64,000 bases of DNA from Sulfurovum sp. (GTDB taxonomy: Bacteria; Campylobacterota; Campylobacteria; Campylobacterales; Sulfurovaceae). Location of the stretch: contig JADGDL010000007.1 in the NCBI GenBank assembly GCA_016744875.1, forward strand, positions 1 through 64,000, written 5' to 3'. Made by a program: the position numbers and the translations under genes. The notes beneath the pieces were generated by a model that did no database searches, was not told where the DNA came from, and was given only the letters and a program-made list of their open reading frames with translations. Positions 24,797 to 35,182 of this stretch are shown here, in pieces. Each line of letters begins with the position of its first letter. Positions within the stretch are counted from its first letter, which is position 1.

Positions 24797-24894
24797 TCTT
24801 CACATTCCTAAAGTTGAATTTTATCCAAGTTATCTGTTAAATTTGATAAAATACTAATGAATATAGATTTAAATTGGAACGAGAAAGAACAAAG

Positions 24895-26079
24895 ATGATA
24901 GATAAACCCCTTCTACTTGGTGTTATGGTACTTTTAACACTTTCACTAGTGATGAGTTACTCTCTTTCTGTTTATCCTGTGGTCCATTTTGAATATAGCA
25001 ATGAGTTTCACTTTTTTATACGTCAGTCCGCTGCGGTCTTTGTAGGATTTATTGCGATGGTGGTTTTGAGTAAACTGGAACCTGATATCTGGTTTGTAAG
25101 GGTAGGGCTTTTACTTTTTATCACGTTTTTTATTTTGATGATCGCGATGCAGTTTTTGCCTTCATCCTTGGTCAACGCTGTTGGTGGTGCAAAGCGATGG
25201 ATACGCATTGGACCTATGTCCATCGCACCTGTCGAGTTTTTTAAAGTAGGGTTTATCTTCTTCTTAGCATGGAGTTTTGCACGTAAGCTGTTAGACAAGA
25301 GTAAAATGAAATTTTGGGAAGAACTTAAAGCCTATTTCCCGTATATTTTGGTTTTTTTAATTGCTGTTGTGATTATCGCGGTCTTTCAAAAAGACCTTGG
25401 TCAGGTGGTTGTGCTTGGTGCAACACTTATGGTACTTTTTTTGTTCATCGGAAGCTCACTAAAGTTTTTTTGGATGATGGTCACAAGTGTGTTTTTGGCA
25501 TTTATAGGGCTTATCTTCCTTGCACCTCACCGTATGGCACGGATCAAAAGCTGGTGGGGAACGGTACAGGATAATATTCTTGCCGTACTCCCTTTTGAAT
25601 CGGTACAGGAACTTCGTATCGAGACAGGAAAAGAACCATATCAAATATCGAACTCTCTCAATTCCATTCACAATGGAGGTCTGTGGGGAGAAGGATTAGG
25701 AAATGGTCAGTTTAAACTGGGTTACTTGTCTGAAGTGCATACAGACTTTATCTTGGCAGGTATCACCGAAGAGTTGGGATTTTTAGGTCTTGCTTTAGTA
25801 ACATTAACCATTCTCTTTATTATCTTTCGTATCTTTAAGATCGCATCTAGAGTAAGAAATCCTATGTATTATCTGTTCAGTATAGGTATAGGACTGATTA
25901 TCGCATTTGCATTTATTTTGAACTCGTATGGTATTTCAGGGATTACACCTATCAAAGGAATAGCAGTACCGTTCTTAAGCTATGGTGGTTCACATATTTT
26001 GGCTTCCTGTGTTGCTATAGGGATGGTATTGATGGTATCGAAAAAAGTGCCCAGAGATCATACAGGGAGGATACTGTGA
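24895..26079 (+). CDS. ftsW: SEDS peptidoglycan glycosyltransferase FtsW
   Basis: A 394-residue membrane protein with about ten spans, which polymerises lipid II at the septum together with FtsI. SEDS features are K-R-W-I-R-I-G, P-V-E-F-F-K, F-Q-K-D-L-G-Q, G-L-G-x-G-Q-x-K and P-F-L-S-Y-G-G-S. I chose the ATG at 24895; a TTG seven codons upstream is open but less likely. Because it neighbours ftsI and murG, FtsW rather than RodA is the better call. It overlaps murG by 4 nt. Confidence 0.88.
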   Translation: MIDKPLLLGVMVLLTLSLVMSYSLSVYPVVHFEYSNEFHFFIRQSAAVFVGFIAMVVLSKLEPDIWFVRVGLLLFITFFILMIAMQFLPSSLVNAVGGAKRWIRIGPMSIAPVEFFKVGFIFFLAWSFARKLLDKSKMKFWEELKAYFPYILVFLIAVVIIAVFQKDLGQVVVLGATLMVLFLFIGSSLKFFWMMVTSVFLAFIGLIFLAPHRMARIKSWWGTVQDNILAVLPFESVQELRIETGKEPYQISNSLNSIHNGGLWGEGLGNGQFKLGYLSEVHTDFILAGITEELGFLGLALVTLTILFIIFRIFKIASRVRNPMYYLFSIGIGLIIAFAFILNSYGISGITPIKGIAVPFLSYGGSHILASCVAIGMVLMVSKKVPRDHTGRIL

Positions 26080-27083
26080 GTATAATCATGACAGGCGGTG
26101 GTACGGGTGGACATCTTGCTATCATCAAAGCAGTAAAAGAGTATTTGAAAGAGTGTGAACTGATCTATGTCGGGTCAACCAAAGGACAGGACAAACAATG
26201 GTTTGAAAATGATGAGGATTTTGCGCATACATACTTTTTTGAAACACGAGGTGTTGTGAATCAGGGTGCATTGGGAAAAGTTAAATCACTGCTCATGATG
26301 GCAAAAGCCATGTTCAAGTCTATAAAGATCATACGAAAACACAAAGCAAGTGTGGTTTTCTCAGTAGGTGGCTTTTCTGCAGCACCTATGGCATTTGCCG
26401 CGAAGATCACACGTACACCTTTAGTCATACATGAACAAAATGCAGCATTGGGTTCTCTCAACAAACTACTTCAACCTTATGCAACACATTTTATCTCTTC
26501 TTATCTTGATGAGAGTCCACTAAAAGCATATCCGATAAAAGAAGTCTTTTTTGAAAATGCCCGTGTACGTAGAGAAGTTAAAACGATTATTTTTCTTGGT
26601 GGATCACAAGGGGCAAAAGCCATTAATACTTTGGCATTAGAGATGGCACCTAAGTTAAAAGAAAAAAATGTCAAGATCATCCATCAAGCAGGTGTGAATA
26701 ATCTCGATGAGGTGAAAAAAGCATATGCAGGACTTGGTGTAGAGGCAGAAGTATTTGGTTTTACCACAAAATTGGCAGATTATATGCAAGAAGCTGACTT
26801 TGCATGTGCACGTTCGGGAGCATCTACACTCTGGGAACTCTCTGCTACTGCAGTACCCACACTCTACATTCCTTACCCCTACGCAGCCTCTGATCATCAG
26901 TATCACAATGCGCAGTTCTTAGTAGAAAAAGACCTTGCCTGGGTAATGAGAGAGGATGAGATAGATACACAGAAGGTGTTAACACTCTTAGAAGAAAACT
27001 TAGAAGTGAAGAGTAAGGGTCTAATAGATATCATTGAAAAAGATGGTAGTCAAAAGATAGCAAAATTATTGACACAAATTTAA
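26076..27083 (+). CDS. murG: UDP-GlcNAc:lipid I N-acetylglucosaminyltransferase MurG
   Basis: A 335-residue GT-B enzyme on the inner face of the membrane that converts lipid I to lipid II. The first glycine-rich loop is T-G-G-G-T-G-G-H (6-13), the second F-L-G-G-S-Q-G-A, with H-E-Q-N-A and a UDP-GlcNAc motif around A-R-S-G-A-S-T-L-W-E. The start is GTG in a 4-nt overlap (GTGA) with ftsW, so the two are translationally coupled and make and use lipid II in turn. Confidence 0.93.
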   Translation: MSIIMTGGGTGGHLAIIKAVKEYLKECELIYVGSTKGQDKQWFENDEDFAHTYFFETRGVVNQGALGKVKSLLMMAKAMFKSIKIIRKHKASVVFSVGGFSAAPMAFAAKITRTPLVIHEQNAALGSLNKLLQPYATHFISSYLDESPLKAYPIKEVFFENARVRREVKTIIFLGGSQGAKAINTLALEMAPKLKEKNVKIIHQAGVNNLDEVKKAYAGLGVEAEVFGFTTKLADYMQEADFACARSGASTLWELSATAVPTLYIPYPYAASDHQYHNAQFLVEKDLAWVMREDEIDTQKVLTLLEENLEVKSKGLIDIIEKDGSQKIAKLLTQI

Positions 27084-27125
27084 CACAATTGTAATCTATA
27101 ATATGCGCATAATGAAGGAGATAAA

Positions 27126-27536
27126 ATGAAAAAACAAATTATTTTGATACTTTCTATCATGGCAGTATTTGGTTTTAGTGGTTGTGGGGGTAGTAGTGAT
27201 AATCATGATGATGAACTGGTCACACTCTTTTTGGTAGATGAATTTGGTTACTCTTACGGAGCTGTGCCGTATATTTGTGACTCTATGAGAGACTGGGAAG
27301 TTACCTTGCCAAATGGCGAATTTACATTTTTACCGCCTGATGACTGTGTGTTTGACTTTTATGGATATAACGGTCTGTATGGTGATAGATTTGATGATAT
27401 CATCCGTATAGTAGATTATACTAACAGTGGTAAAGGAAACATACCGTATGACTGTGCTTCTTTTGGTGTTGGGACAACCTATTTTGATGGTAGTTTTGAC
27501 TATGATGTAAATGACGAGTGTGTCTTTTACCTCTAA
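27126..27536 (+). CDS. Small putative lipoprotein
   Basis: A 136-residue protein with a lipoprotein signal (hydrophobic 4-16, lipobox F-S-G-C with Cys20, then G-G-S-S). The mature part is acidic, rich in Tyr, Phe, Asp and Gly, and has four more Cys that could form two disulfides in the periplasm. No family is recognised. AAGGAG precedes the ATG; it lies 42 nt after murG and may have its own promoter (TATAATATG just upstream). Confidence 0.65.
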   Translation: MKKQIILILSIMAVFGFSGCGGSSDNHDDELVTLFLVDEFGYSYGAVPYICDSMRDWEVTLPNGEFTFLPPDDCVFDFYGYNGLYGDRFDDIIRIVDYTNSGKGNIPYDCASFGVGTTYFDGSFDYDVNDECVFYL

Positions 27537-27576
27537 ATAACAACATTTTAGATAAAATATCTCTAATTTTCATAAG

Positions 27577-27589
27577 CCCTTTTGAAGGG
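27577..27589 (+). terminator. Weak hairpin before alaS
   Basis: CCCTT and AAGGG form a 5-bp stem with a 3-nt loop, followed by TATTTATT. It lies between the lipoprotein and alaS genes and could end the former's transcript. Confidence 0.35.
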
Positions 27590-27611
27590 TATTTATTAGG
27601 ACGATTTTATC

Positions 27612-30173
27612 ATGGATATCAGACAATCTTTTTTAGACTATTTTCAAAGTAAAGGGCATACACTTGTCCCTTCTGCACCACTTGTCCCACTGGATGATGA
27701 TGGTACACTTATGTTCGTTAATGCAGGTATGGTACCTTTTAAAAACATTTTTACAGGGGATGCACCTATTCCTAATCCTCCACGTGCTACTTCTTCTCAA
27801 ACCTGTCTTCGTGCAGGCGGAAAACACAATGATCTTGACAATGTAGGGTATACTGCAAGACACCACACACTTTTTGAAATGCTTGGAAACTTCTCTTTTG
27901 GAGATTATTTTAAAGAAGAGGTGATGGCTATGGCATGGGAGTACATTACTTCTGATACTTACCTAAACTTGCCGATAGAGAAACTTTGGGTTACGATACA
28001 TGACAGTGATGATGAAGCTTATGAACTTTGGCAAAAGCATATCTCAAAAGACCGTATCTTACGTTTTGGTGATGCCGATAACTTCTGGTCTATGGGAGAC
28101 ACAGGTGCCTGTGGTCCATGTTCAGAGATATTTTATGACCAGGGTGAAGAACACTTTTCTGGTCCTGAAGATAAAATGGGAGGAGAAGGAGACAGATTTT
28201 TAGAGATCTGGAACCTTGTCTTTATGCAGTATGACAGAGATGCTGAAGGTAACTTAAATCCACTGCCAAAACCAAGTATTGATACAGGTATGGGGTTTGA
28301 AAGAGTAGCAGCCATCAAAGAAGGTGTACTGAATAATTATCACTCGACACTTTTTATGCCATACATTGACAAATTAAGTGCATTGGTAGGTACAAAATAC
28401 GATTATGATGCAGGAAACTCAGCCTCATATCGTGTTATAGCTGACCACTTGCGTTCGTGTTCATTTTTACTTGCGCAAGGAGTGAACTTTGACAAAGAAG
28501 GGCGTGGCTATGTACTTCGCCGTATCATGCGCCGTGCTATACGTCACGGATACTTACTTGGACTGCGTGAACCGTTTATGCATAAGATGGTAGATACACT
28601 CGTTGCTGTGATGGGTGAGCAGTATCCTTATTTGGGGGAACGAGCAGAGTCTGTAAAAGCATCTATGAAACTGGAAGAAGAACGTTTCTTTGAAACGATC
28701 GAAGCAGGGATAAAACTCTTTAACCAAGAGCTTGAAAATACAAGTGAGACCTTCGACGGAGAAGTGGCATTCAAACTTTATGATACTTACGGTTTCCCTT
28801 TAGATTTGACTGAAGATATGTTAAGAGAAAAGAACATCGCTTTAGATGCAGAAGGTTTTGAATCTAAAATGGCTGCACAAAAAGCACAGTCAAAAGCAGC
28901 ATGGAAAGGTACAGGCGACGCGGCAGCTACAGGTGATTTTAAAGCGCTGAAAGAAGCACACGGACTCAATACCTTTGTAGGTTACACGCAAAGAGATGCA
29001 TCTACAAAAGTCTTAGCACTTTTAGATACTGAATTTAAAGAAGTAACTTCTATCGATGGTACAGGTTGGGTAATGTTGGCCCAAACACCTTTTTATGCAG
29101 AGTCTGGTGGCCAAGTAGGTGACACAGGAATGATCGAAAATGCCAAAGTTAAAGATACGCAAAAGTTTCTTGATATGAATCTGTCTAAATTTGAAGGAAA
29201 ACTTTCTGTAGGTGATGATGTAGAGGTAAAAGTAGATACGAACAAAGCAGAGATAGAAAAACATCATTCAGCAACACACTTGCTACATGCAGGACTTTTT
29301 GAAATACTTGGAGACCATGTCGCACAAGCGGGTTCACTCAATGATGACAAAAGATTACGTTTTGACTTTTCTCATCCTAAAGCAATGACAACAGAAGAGA
29401 TAGCACAAGCAGAAGCATGGGTAAATGCGCAGATCGTTGCTGCTCAGTCTGCCAAAACACAAGAGTTAAGTATAGATGAAGCCAGAGAATCAGGCGCTAA
29501 AGCACAGTTTGGTGAAAAGTATGGAGATAAAGTACGTGTTGTAAGTATAGGTGAATCTTCCATTGAACTTTGTGGTGGTAACCATGTGAGTAACACTTCA
29601 CAGATCGGTCTTTTTATGATCACAAAAGAGTCAGGTGTTTCTGCAGGTGTACGCCGTATAGAAGCAGTGTGTGGTAATGCGGCTATAGAAGCTGTAAAAG
29701 TTTTAAGATCTGACTTAAATGAGATCAAAACAGAGCTTAAAAATCAAAACCCGATCGCGGGTATCGTAAAACTGAAAGAACAGGTAAAAACACTGAAGTC
29801 TGACTTGGCTTCAGCGATGAGCTCCAGCCAAAAAGAGTTGAGCGCTGTTGAGGTCAATGGTATCAATGTGATCGTTGAAGAGATCGAAAACGGTGACATT
29901 AAAGCGATGATCGATGAAATGAAGAACAAATATGACAACATTGCTATAATGCTCTTTATGAAAAAAGGTGACAAAGTCATGCTTGCTGCGGGTTCTAAAA
30001 ATACACCGATTAAAGCAGGAGACTGGATAAAGTCTATCGCACCAATTGTAGGTGGCGGCGGTGGTGGACGACCTGATTTTGCCCAAGCAGGTGGAAAAGA
30101 TGCTTCGAAGATTACTACGGCAGTAGAAGAAGCAAAAGTCTATCTAAGTGAGATCCTGGAAGGTGGAAATTAA
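27612..30173 (+). CDS. alaS: Alanyl-tRNA synthetase
   Basis: An 853-residue class II synthetase. Catalytic core: start region [19 protein letters not shown], motif 2 T-S-S-Q-T-C-L-R. Editing domain: zinc residues H-H-S-A-T-H and C-G-G-N-H-V for clearing mischarged Ser/Gly. C-Ala domain: [15 protein letters not shown] near the end. Full family length. The CopD-like membrane protein gene begins 1 nt after its stop, so alaS leads a long operon with maf and the BioF-like gene. Confidence 0.96.
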   Translation: MDIRQSFLDYFQSKGHTLVPSAPLVPLDDDGTLMFVNAGMVPFKNIFTGDAPIPNPPRATSSQTCLRAGGKHNDLDNVGYTARHHTLFEMLGNFSFGDYFKEEVMAMAWEYITSDTYLNLPIEKLWVTIHDSDDEAYELWQKHISKDRILRFGDADNFWSMGDTGACGPCSEIFYDQGEEHFSGPEDKMGGEGDRFLEIWNLVFMQYDRDAEGNLNPLPKPSIDTGMGFERVAAIKEGVLNNYHSTLFMPYIDKLSALVGTKYDYDAGNSASYRVIADHLRSCSFLLAQGVNFDKEGRGYVLRRIMRRAIRHGYLLGLREPFMHKMVDTLVAVMGEQYPYLGERAESVKASMKLEEERFFETIEAGIKLFNQELENTSETFDGEVAFKLYDTYGFPLDLTEDMLREKNIALDAEGFESKMAAQKAQSKAAWKGTGDAAATGDFKALKEAHGLNTFVGYTQRDASTKVLALLDTEFKEVTSIDGTGWVMLAQTPFYAESGGQVGDTGMIENAKVKDTQKFLDMNLSKFEGKLSVGDDVEVKVDTNKAEIEKHHSATHLLHAGLFEILGDHVAQAGSLNDDKRLRFDFSHPKAMTTEEIAQAEAWVNAQIVAAQSAKTQELSIDEARESGAKAQFGEKYGDKVRVVSIGESSIELCGGNHVSNTSQIGLFMITKESGVSAGVRRIEAVCGNAAIEAVKVLRSDLNEIKTELKNQNPIAGIVKLKEQVKTLKSDLASAMSSSQKELSAVEVNGINVIVEEIENGDIKAMIDEMKNKYDNIAIMLFMKKGDKVMLAAGSKNTPIKAGDWIKSIAPIVGGGGGGRPDFAQAGGKDASKITTAVEEAKVYLSEILEGGN

Positions 30174-30174
30174 G

Positions 30175-30702
30175 ATGACAGAACTCTTTAGCAACAATGG
30201 GGCTTTGATCGTTTTCTTACACGTACTTTCTGCCTTTATTTGGGTAGGCGGTATGATCGCGATCCGACTTGCTGTGCATCCTGTTATTAGCAGAGGTGGT
30301 GTGACAGCTGAGCAGATGTTGAAAAGTGATGTGATGATATCAATGTTAGAGCCTAAACAGAGATTGGGAATCACGTTACAAATTATGGGTAGACTTTTTA
30401 ATCTTGTCATGCCCTTTATTGTCATTATATTTGCAACAGGACTGATCATGGCTGTGGCTACAGGTGGACATCACGGTGATTTAAAAGAACTTTTTCTTTC
30501 CAAAGAGATTCTTTGGACTATCATGGTAGTCAATTACACCTATATGTATGTCAAACGTGCAAAAGCGTGGAAACTATTTGCTAAAGGGGAGATCGCACTT
30601 GCCAAAGCACAACTTCGCTGGATGCCTTATGTACTTTTACCACTGAATATCGTGTTAGGGCTTGTGGCACTTTGGATGGGTGTAAATCTTAGAGGGATGT
30701 AA
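30175..30702 (+). CDS. CopD-like integral membrane protein
   Basis: A 175-residue protein with four membrane segments (about 9-30, 63-88, 102-118, 148-168) resembling the CopD/HemJ-like fold (H-V-L-S-A-F-I-W-V-G-G-M near the start). His16 and the G-G-H-H-G segment could bind metal or haem, but function is unproven. Start 30175 is chosen because GGAAGGTGG lies at the right distance; an upstream in-frame codon at 30148 would lie inside alaS. It sits between alaS and maf with 1-2 nt gaps. Confidence 0.7.
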   Translation: MTELFSNNGALIVFLHVLSAFIWVGGMIAIRLAVHPVISRGGVTAEQMLKSDVMISMLEPKQRLGITLQIMGRLFNLVMPFIVIIFATGLIMAVATGGHHGDLKELFLSKEILWTIMVVNYTYMYVKRAKAWKLFAKGEIALAKAQLRWMPYVLLPLNIVLGLVALWMGVNLRGM

Positions 30703-30704
30703 TA

Positions 30705-31268
30705 GTGAACAGTGAAAGAATTTGTCTTTGTTCTTCCTCTGAGAGCAGAGCATTACTGCTCAATAACTTTGAGGTGGATTTTATACAAAGATCACCTGAC
30801 TATGATGAAGAAGATATACGGACTACGGTAGCCAAAGATTTCGTATATATAGCGAGTAAAGGCAAACTTGATGCTGCCATTCGTGAATTTGGGTTGGATA
30901 TACCACTTTTGTGTGCAGATACAGTCATAGCAGCTGCTGATGGAAGAATCTTGCGAAAAGCAAAAGATGTTGAAGATGCCAGACGTATTTTGAACATACA
31001 AAGCGGTTCGACCATCTCTATCATATCATCAGCACATTTCAGATCAAAAACCTTGGCTTTTTCCGATATTTCTGCAACACATTATCATTTTTCAAAATTT
31101 GATGAAGATGACTTGGAAGCATACTTGGAAAGTGGGCTTTGGAGCGGTAAAGCAGGTGGGTGTATGGTAGAAGGTTTTTGTAAAAAATATATCAAGTCTG
31201 TAGATGGATATGAGAGTACGGCGATGGGACTTCAGGTGGAGTGTCTATTACCGTGGATAAAGGGGTAA
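30705..31268 (+). CDS. maf: Maf-family nucleotide pyrophosphatase
   Basis: A 187-residue protein with Maf features: S-S-S-E-S-R-A-L-L-L, D-Y-D-E-E, the catalytic A-D-T-V-I segment with G-R-I-L-R-K-A, and S-G-x-W-x-G-K-A-G-G. Family members hydrolyse modified or canonical NTPs to NMP and PPi and act in housecleaning and septum control. It starts with GTG 2 nt after the CopD-like gene and abuts the next gene (stop 31268, next start 31269). Confidence 0.85.
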   Translation: MNSERICLCSSSESRALLLNNFEVDFIQRSPDYDEEDIRTTVAKDFVYIASKGKLDAAIREFGLDIPLLCADTVIAAADGRILRKAKDVEDARRILNIQSGSTISIISSAHFRSKTLAFSDISATHYHFSKFDEDDLEAYLESGLWSGKAGGCMVEGFCKKYIKSVDGYESTAMGLQVECLLPWIKG

Positions 31269-32366
31269 GTGATGTATGAAAATGAATTAAAAGCACTCAA
31301 AAAAGCAGGACGTTTTAGGGAACGCAAGATCTTCGATGATACTTTGGATGACCTGGCTTCTAATGATTACTTAGGATTGTCAACCAATAAAAAACAGTTC
31401 AAAAAAGCTGTGAAACTGGTAGAAGAGTACAACATTAAAAGTTCTAAAGCCTCTATGCTGGTCAATGGGTATCATCCTATCCACCGTATGTTCGAGCTTG
31501 AAATGGCAGAGTTGAACGGTTTTGAAGAGGGACTTGTAGTAGGCTCAGGATACTTGGCAAACATGGCACTCATTGAATCACTTGTACGTAAAGGTGATAT
31601 GCTTTTTATGGATGAAGAATATCATGCTTCCGGAGTGATGGCCTCTGAACTTTTGGGTGATAGAGTGATAACTTTTAAACATAATGATGTACATGACTTG
31701 AAAGAAAAACTAGAAGCAAATCCTGCAAAAAGACAGATCATTGCAGTAGAAGGTGTTTACTCAATGGGTGGAGATCTTTGTAAACAAGAGATCTTTACAC
31801 TTGCAGATGCCTATAAAGCGTTAATGATCGTAGATGAAGCACACTCTGCAGGTATTTTGGGTACCAATCTCCTTGGTATTTTTGAGTATTACAGTATAAA
31901 TATCAATGAACGTCACATAAAAATGGGAACTTTGGGCAAAGCGTATGGCTCTTATGGAGCGTATATCTTGGCTTCAGCTCATATCATCTCTTTTTTGGTC
32001 AATCGTGCAAAACCTGTCATCTATTCTACGGCACCATCTGTATTTGATACCGCTTTGGCTTATGTAAATATCGAGCATATACAAAAAAAATCAGAAAAAT
32101 ACAGAAAAGAGATACTGACGCGTCAGGTGATGATACGTAAAGAGCTGGGATATCACTGTGAGAGTCTCATTGTACCTATAGAGATGCCAAGCAATGAACA
32201 TGCACTTTATGTACAAAAAGGACTTATGGCTCAAGGGTATCTGGTGGGCGCGATACGTCAGCCTACAGTGGAGAAACCTATCATACGACTCATCTTGAAC
32301 TTGGGTGCTTCCATGCAAAAACTGAAACACGCACTCGCACTCATTAGACATAATTCGGTACAATAA
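31269..32366 (+). CDS. BioF-like alpha-oxoamine synthase (8-amino-7-oxononanoate synthase family)
   Basis: A 365-residue PLP enzyme of fold type I. Markers are A-S-N-D-Y-L-G-L-S, the D-E-A-H-S-A-G motif, and the PLP Lys in M-G-T-L-G-K-A-Y-G-S-Y-G. The family condenses an amino acid with an acyl-CoA; biotin synthesis (BioF) is the commonest role in this phylum, but no other bio gene is nearby, so KBL or another oxoamine synthase is possible. GTG at 31269 or ATG at 31272 is the start. Confidence 0.8.
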   Translation: MMYENELKALKKAGRFRERKIFDDTLDDLASNDYLGLSTNKKQFKKAVKLVEEYNIKSSKASMLVNGYHPIHRMFELEMAELNGFEEGLVVGSGYLANMALIESLVRKGDMLFMDEEYHASGVMASELLGDRVITFKHNDVHDLKEKLEANPAKRQIIAVEGVYSMGGDLCKQEIFTLADAYKALMIVDEAHSAGILGTNLLGIFEYYSININERHIKMGTLGKAYGSYGAYILASAHIISFLVNRAKPVIYSTAPSVFDTALAYVNIEHIQKKSEKYRKEILTRQVMIRKELGYHCESLIVPIEMPSNEHALYVQKGLMAQGYLVGAIRQPTVEKPIIRLILNLGASMQKLKHALALIRHNSVQ

Positions 32367-32395
32367 GCTTCTATAAATGATTTCAAAGGTTCTCT

Positions 32396-34540
32396 GTGTT
32401 TAATGCATTGGTAAAAGGTTCTATTATATTATCCATTATATTTGCTGTGGCACTGGGTGCAGCATTTATATATGCGTATGAAGAGATATCTTTGGATGCA
32501 GATAAACTCATTAATTACAAACCTGAAACTTCTTCGATAATCTATGACAGACATGGTGAAAAACTTGCTTATGTATTTAAAGATCAACATCGTCTTTATG
32601 CACGTTATGATGAAATACCCGGATTCATCGTAGAAGCACTTGTAGCGATGGAAGATACGCAGTTCTTTGAGCACAATGGTGTAAATCCGGATGCGATCTT
32701 AAGAGCGCTTATTAAAGATATTCAGGCAGGTGCTTTTGTAGAAGGTGGAAGTACACTTACTCAGCAACTTATTAAAAATAAAATTCTTAGCAATGAAAAA
32801 AAGCTTGCACGTAAAATAAAAGAAGCTATTTTAGCGCTCAAAATAGAAGAAGAACTCAGTAAAGAAGATATCATTGAACGTTATCTCAATGAAATATCAT
32901 ATGGAAATAACTACTTTGGTATTAAAACTGCAGCTAAAGGGTACTTTCACAAAGAGTTGCATGAACTTACAAAAAAAGAAGCTGCTATCCTGGTAGGACT
33001 ACCAAATGCTCCAAGCTTTTATAATCCTCTACGTCACTATAAACGTGCACTTAACAGAGCAAATAATGTACTTTATCGTATGAAAAATATAGGATGGATC
33101 ACAAAAGATGATTATCTAAAATCTGTAAAAGAGTCTCCCAAAGTCTTTAAAACTTCACTAACACAAAATATTGCTCCAGGTATAGTTGATGAAGTGTTGA
33201 GACGATTTAAAGGTAAATTGGGAGATATTCGTACAGGTGGCTACGAGATATATACGACCATAGACATGAAACAACAGGCTATTGCAAAAGATGCAGTAGA
33301 CTTTGCTTACAACAAAGCACTTAAGAAGTATAAAGAAGATGCAAATACTTCTACACTTGCTACAGCATTTGTGTCTGTGGAGAGTCGAACTGGTGATATT
33401 TTGACCATGGTGGGTACCACCGATTATAAGAAATCTACCTATAACCGTGTTACTCAGTCAAAAAGACAACCGGGTTCTGCGTTTAAACCTTTCATCTATC
33501 AAACTGCATTAGATATGGGATACAACCCTGCCAGTCCTCTCACTGACTTGGCAAGAACCTTTCAGTATTATCATAATGGAAAACCAAAAATCTGGTCACC
33601 TAAAAATTATGAGCATGATTTTAAAGGGTTTATCGCATTTAGGGAAGCATTGGTACACTCTCGTAACTTAGCAACGATCAACCTGGTGTCAGACCTTGGT
33701 GTCAGTACCATCCGAAAAAGACTGGAATTTTTGGATGTACCACACATTCCAAGAGACATGTCTATAGCCCTTGGTAACCTTGGTCTCAGTCCACTTAAAA
33801 TGGCACAGATATTTTCTGTATTTGCCAATAAAGGGCATATGATAGAACCACGACTTGTGAGTAAGATCGTATCTAAAGAAGGTGCAGTGATCTTTGAAAC
33901 ACGACTAAAAGAAATAGAAGATTTTACAACACCACAACAGGCTTACCTTATGACAGATGTGTTGAAAGATGTTGTAAGTAGAGGTACAGGAAGAAATGCA
34001 CGTGTAGAAGGTATCGAACTTGCAGGGAAGACCGGTACTACAAATGATAACATCGATGCATGGTTCTGTGGTTATTCCCCAACCATTGAAACGATTGTAT
34101 GGTTTGGTAGAGATGACAATAAAAAGATAGGTTATGGTGCTACTGGTGGTGCATTGGCTGCACCGGCTTTCGCATTTTATTATAAAAAACTTTTAGAGTT
34201 ATATCCTGAGACCAAACGTACTTTTGACATGCCAGAGGGAGTTTATACAGGTATGTATGAAGGTAAGACAGAATTATTTACACAAAACTCACCACTACCT
34301 GATGCGCATAATAAGCCTGCTCAAAATCCTTATGATGAAATGTTAATGAGTGAGACTGAGATCATGGAAGATATCGATCCTGAAGATGGTGAGATTGGAC
34401 TGGCACCTACTATTAACATTGATGATACACCAACGTATCAGGATGATGAACCAACTTATGAGGAAGTAGATAATCCTTTACACCCTAAGAAAAAGGTACC
34501 TTTAACACCTGTTTCTAATGATAGTGGTACACTATTTTAA
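32396..34540 (+). CDS. mrcA: Bifunctional penicillin-binding protein 1A
   Basis: A 714-residue class A PBP with both glycosyltransferase and transpeptidase activity. N-terminal membrane anchor at about 7-29; GT51 domain with E-D-T-Q-F-F-E-H-N-G, G-G-S-T-L-T-Q-Q-L and N-E-I-S-Y-G; transpeptidase motifs S-x-x-K in P-G-S-A-F-K-P, S-R-N, and K-T-G-T. An acidic C-terminal tail of about 80 residues is unusual in composition. The start is GTG with AAAGG upstream. It is 29 nt after the BioF-like gene, likely in the same operon. Confidence 0.92.
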   Translation: MFNALVKGSIILSIIFAVALGAAFIYAYEEISLDADKLINYKPETSSIIYDRHGEKLAYVFKDQHRLYARYDEIPGFIVEALVAMEDTQFFEHNGVNPDAILRALIKDIQAGAFVEGGSTLTQQLIKNKILSNEKKLARKIKEAILALKIEEELSKEDIIERYLNEISYGNNYFGIKTAAKGYFHKELHELTKKEAAILVGLPNAPSFYNPLRHYKRALNRANNVLYRMKNIGWITKDDYLKSVKESPKVFKTSLTQNIAPGIVDEVLRRFKGKLGDIRTGGYEIYTTIDMKQQAIAKDAVDFAYNKALKKYKEDANTSTLATAFVSVESRTGDILTMVGTTDYKKSTYNRVTQSKRQPGSAFKPFIYQTALDMGYNPASPLTDLARTFQYYHNGKPKIWSPKNYEHDFKGFIAFREALVHSRNLATINLVSDLGVSTIRKRLEFLDVPHIPRDMSIALGNLGLSPLKMAQIFSVFANKGHMIEPRLVSKIVSKEGAVIFETRLKEIEDFTTPQQAYLMTDVLKDVVSRGTGRNARVEGIELAGKTGTTNDNIDAWFCGYSPTIETIVWFGRDDNKKIGYGATGGALAAPAFAFYYKKLLELYPETKRTFDMPEGVYTGMYEGKTELFTQNSPLPDAHNKPAQNPYDEMLMSETEIMEDIDPEDGEIGLAPTINIDDTPTYQDDEPTYEEVDNPLHPKKKVPLTPVSNDSGTLF

Positions 34541-34567
34541 CCATAGACATACCAAATAGTATCAATC

Positions 34568-35182
34568 ATGAAAAAAGAGATCATTTTTGTTGTGGACCCT
34601 ATGTGTTCATGGTGTTGGGGGTTTGCTCCTGTTATTGAAACATTACGAAAGAATGATGCCTATACATATTCTTTGGTAGTAGGGGGTTTGCGTACCAAGG
34701 GACAGATGACATGGGATGAAAGTTCAAAAGGTTATCTACAAAGGCACTGGGAACAGGTTTATTTAACTACAGGACAGCCTTTTTCAAATGCTTTGTTTCA
34801 AAAAGAACATTTTGATTACGATACTTATCCTGCTTGCAAAGCAGTGGTAAGTGTACGTGAACTCTTTGGCATGCAAAAATCTTTTGAGTATCTTCATTCT
34901 CTACAAAACTCTTTTTATACCAAGGGGCAGGATATCACACAACTTGAAGTGTTGATGGAACTATTGGATCTCATAGATCTTGATGTAGAAAAATTTAAAA
35001 CATTTTACAATAGTGATAGAGCCCAACTTCTGATGGAACATGATTTTTCAAAAGCACGTTCTATGGGAGCTAATGCCTTTCCTTCAGTAGTCATTATAGA
35101 TGAAGAGGGACACATGGTCTGTCAAAAAGGCTATAGGAGTATTGAAAATATGAAAAAACTATTAAAGGATGAAGATGCATAG
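34568..35182 (+). CDS. DsbA-family thioredoxin-fold protein
   Basis: A 204-residue protein of the DsbA/FrnE-like superfamily. The redox motif is C-S-W-C (Cys13, Cys16) directly after the first strand, with the usual helical insert and a late cis-Pro segment (A-F-P-S-V-V-I). There is no signal peptide, so it is probably cytosolic, like 2-hydroxychromene isomerase or FrnE relatives. The stop overlaps the antiporter start by 14 nt (or 8 nt if the second ATG is used). Confidence 0.78.
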   Translation: MKKEIIFVVDPMCSWCWGFAPVIETLRKNDAYTYSLVVGGLRTKGQMTWDESSKGYLQRHWEQVYLTTGQPFSNALFQKEHFDYDTYPACKAVVSVRELFGMQKSFEYLHSLQNSFYTKGQDITQLEVLMELLDLIDLDVEKFKTFYNSDRAQLLMEHDFSKARSMGANAFPSVVIIDEEGHMVCQKGYRSIENMKKLLKDEDA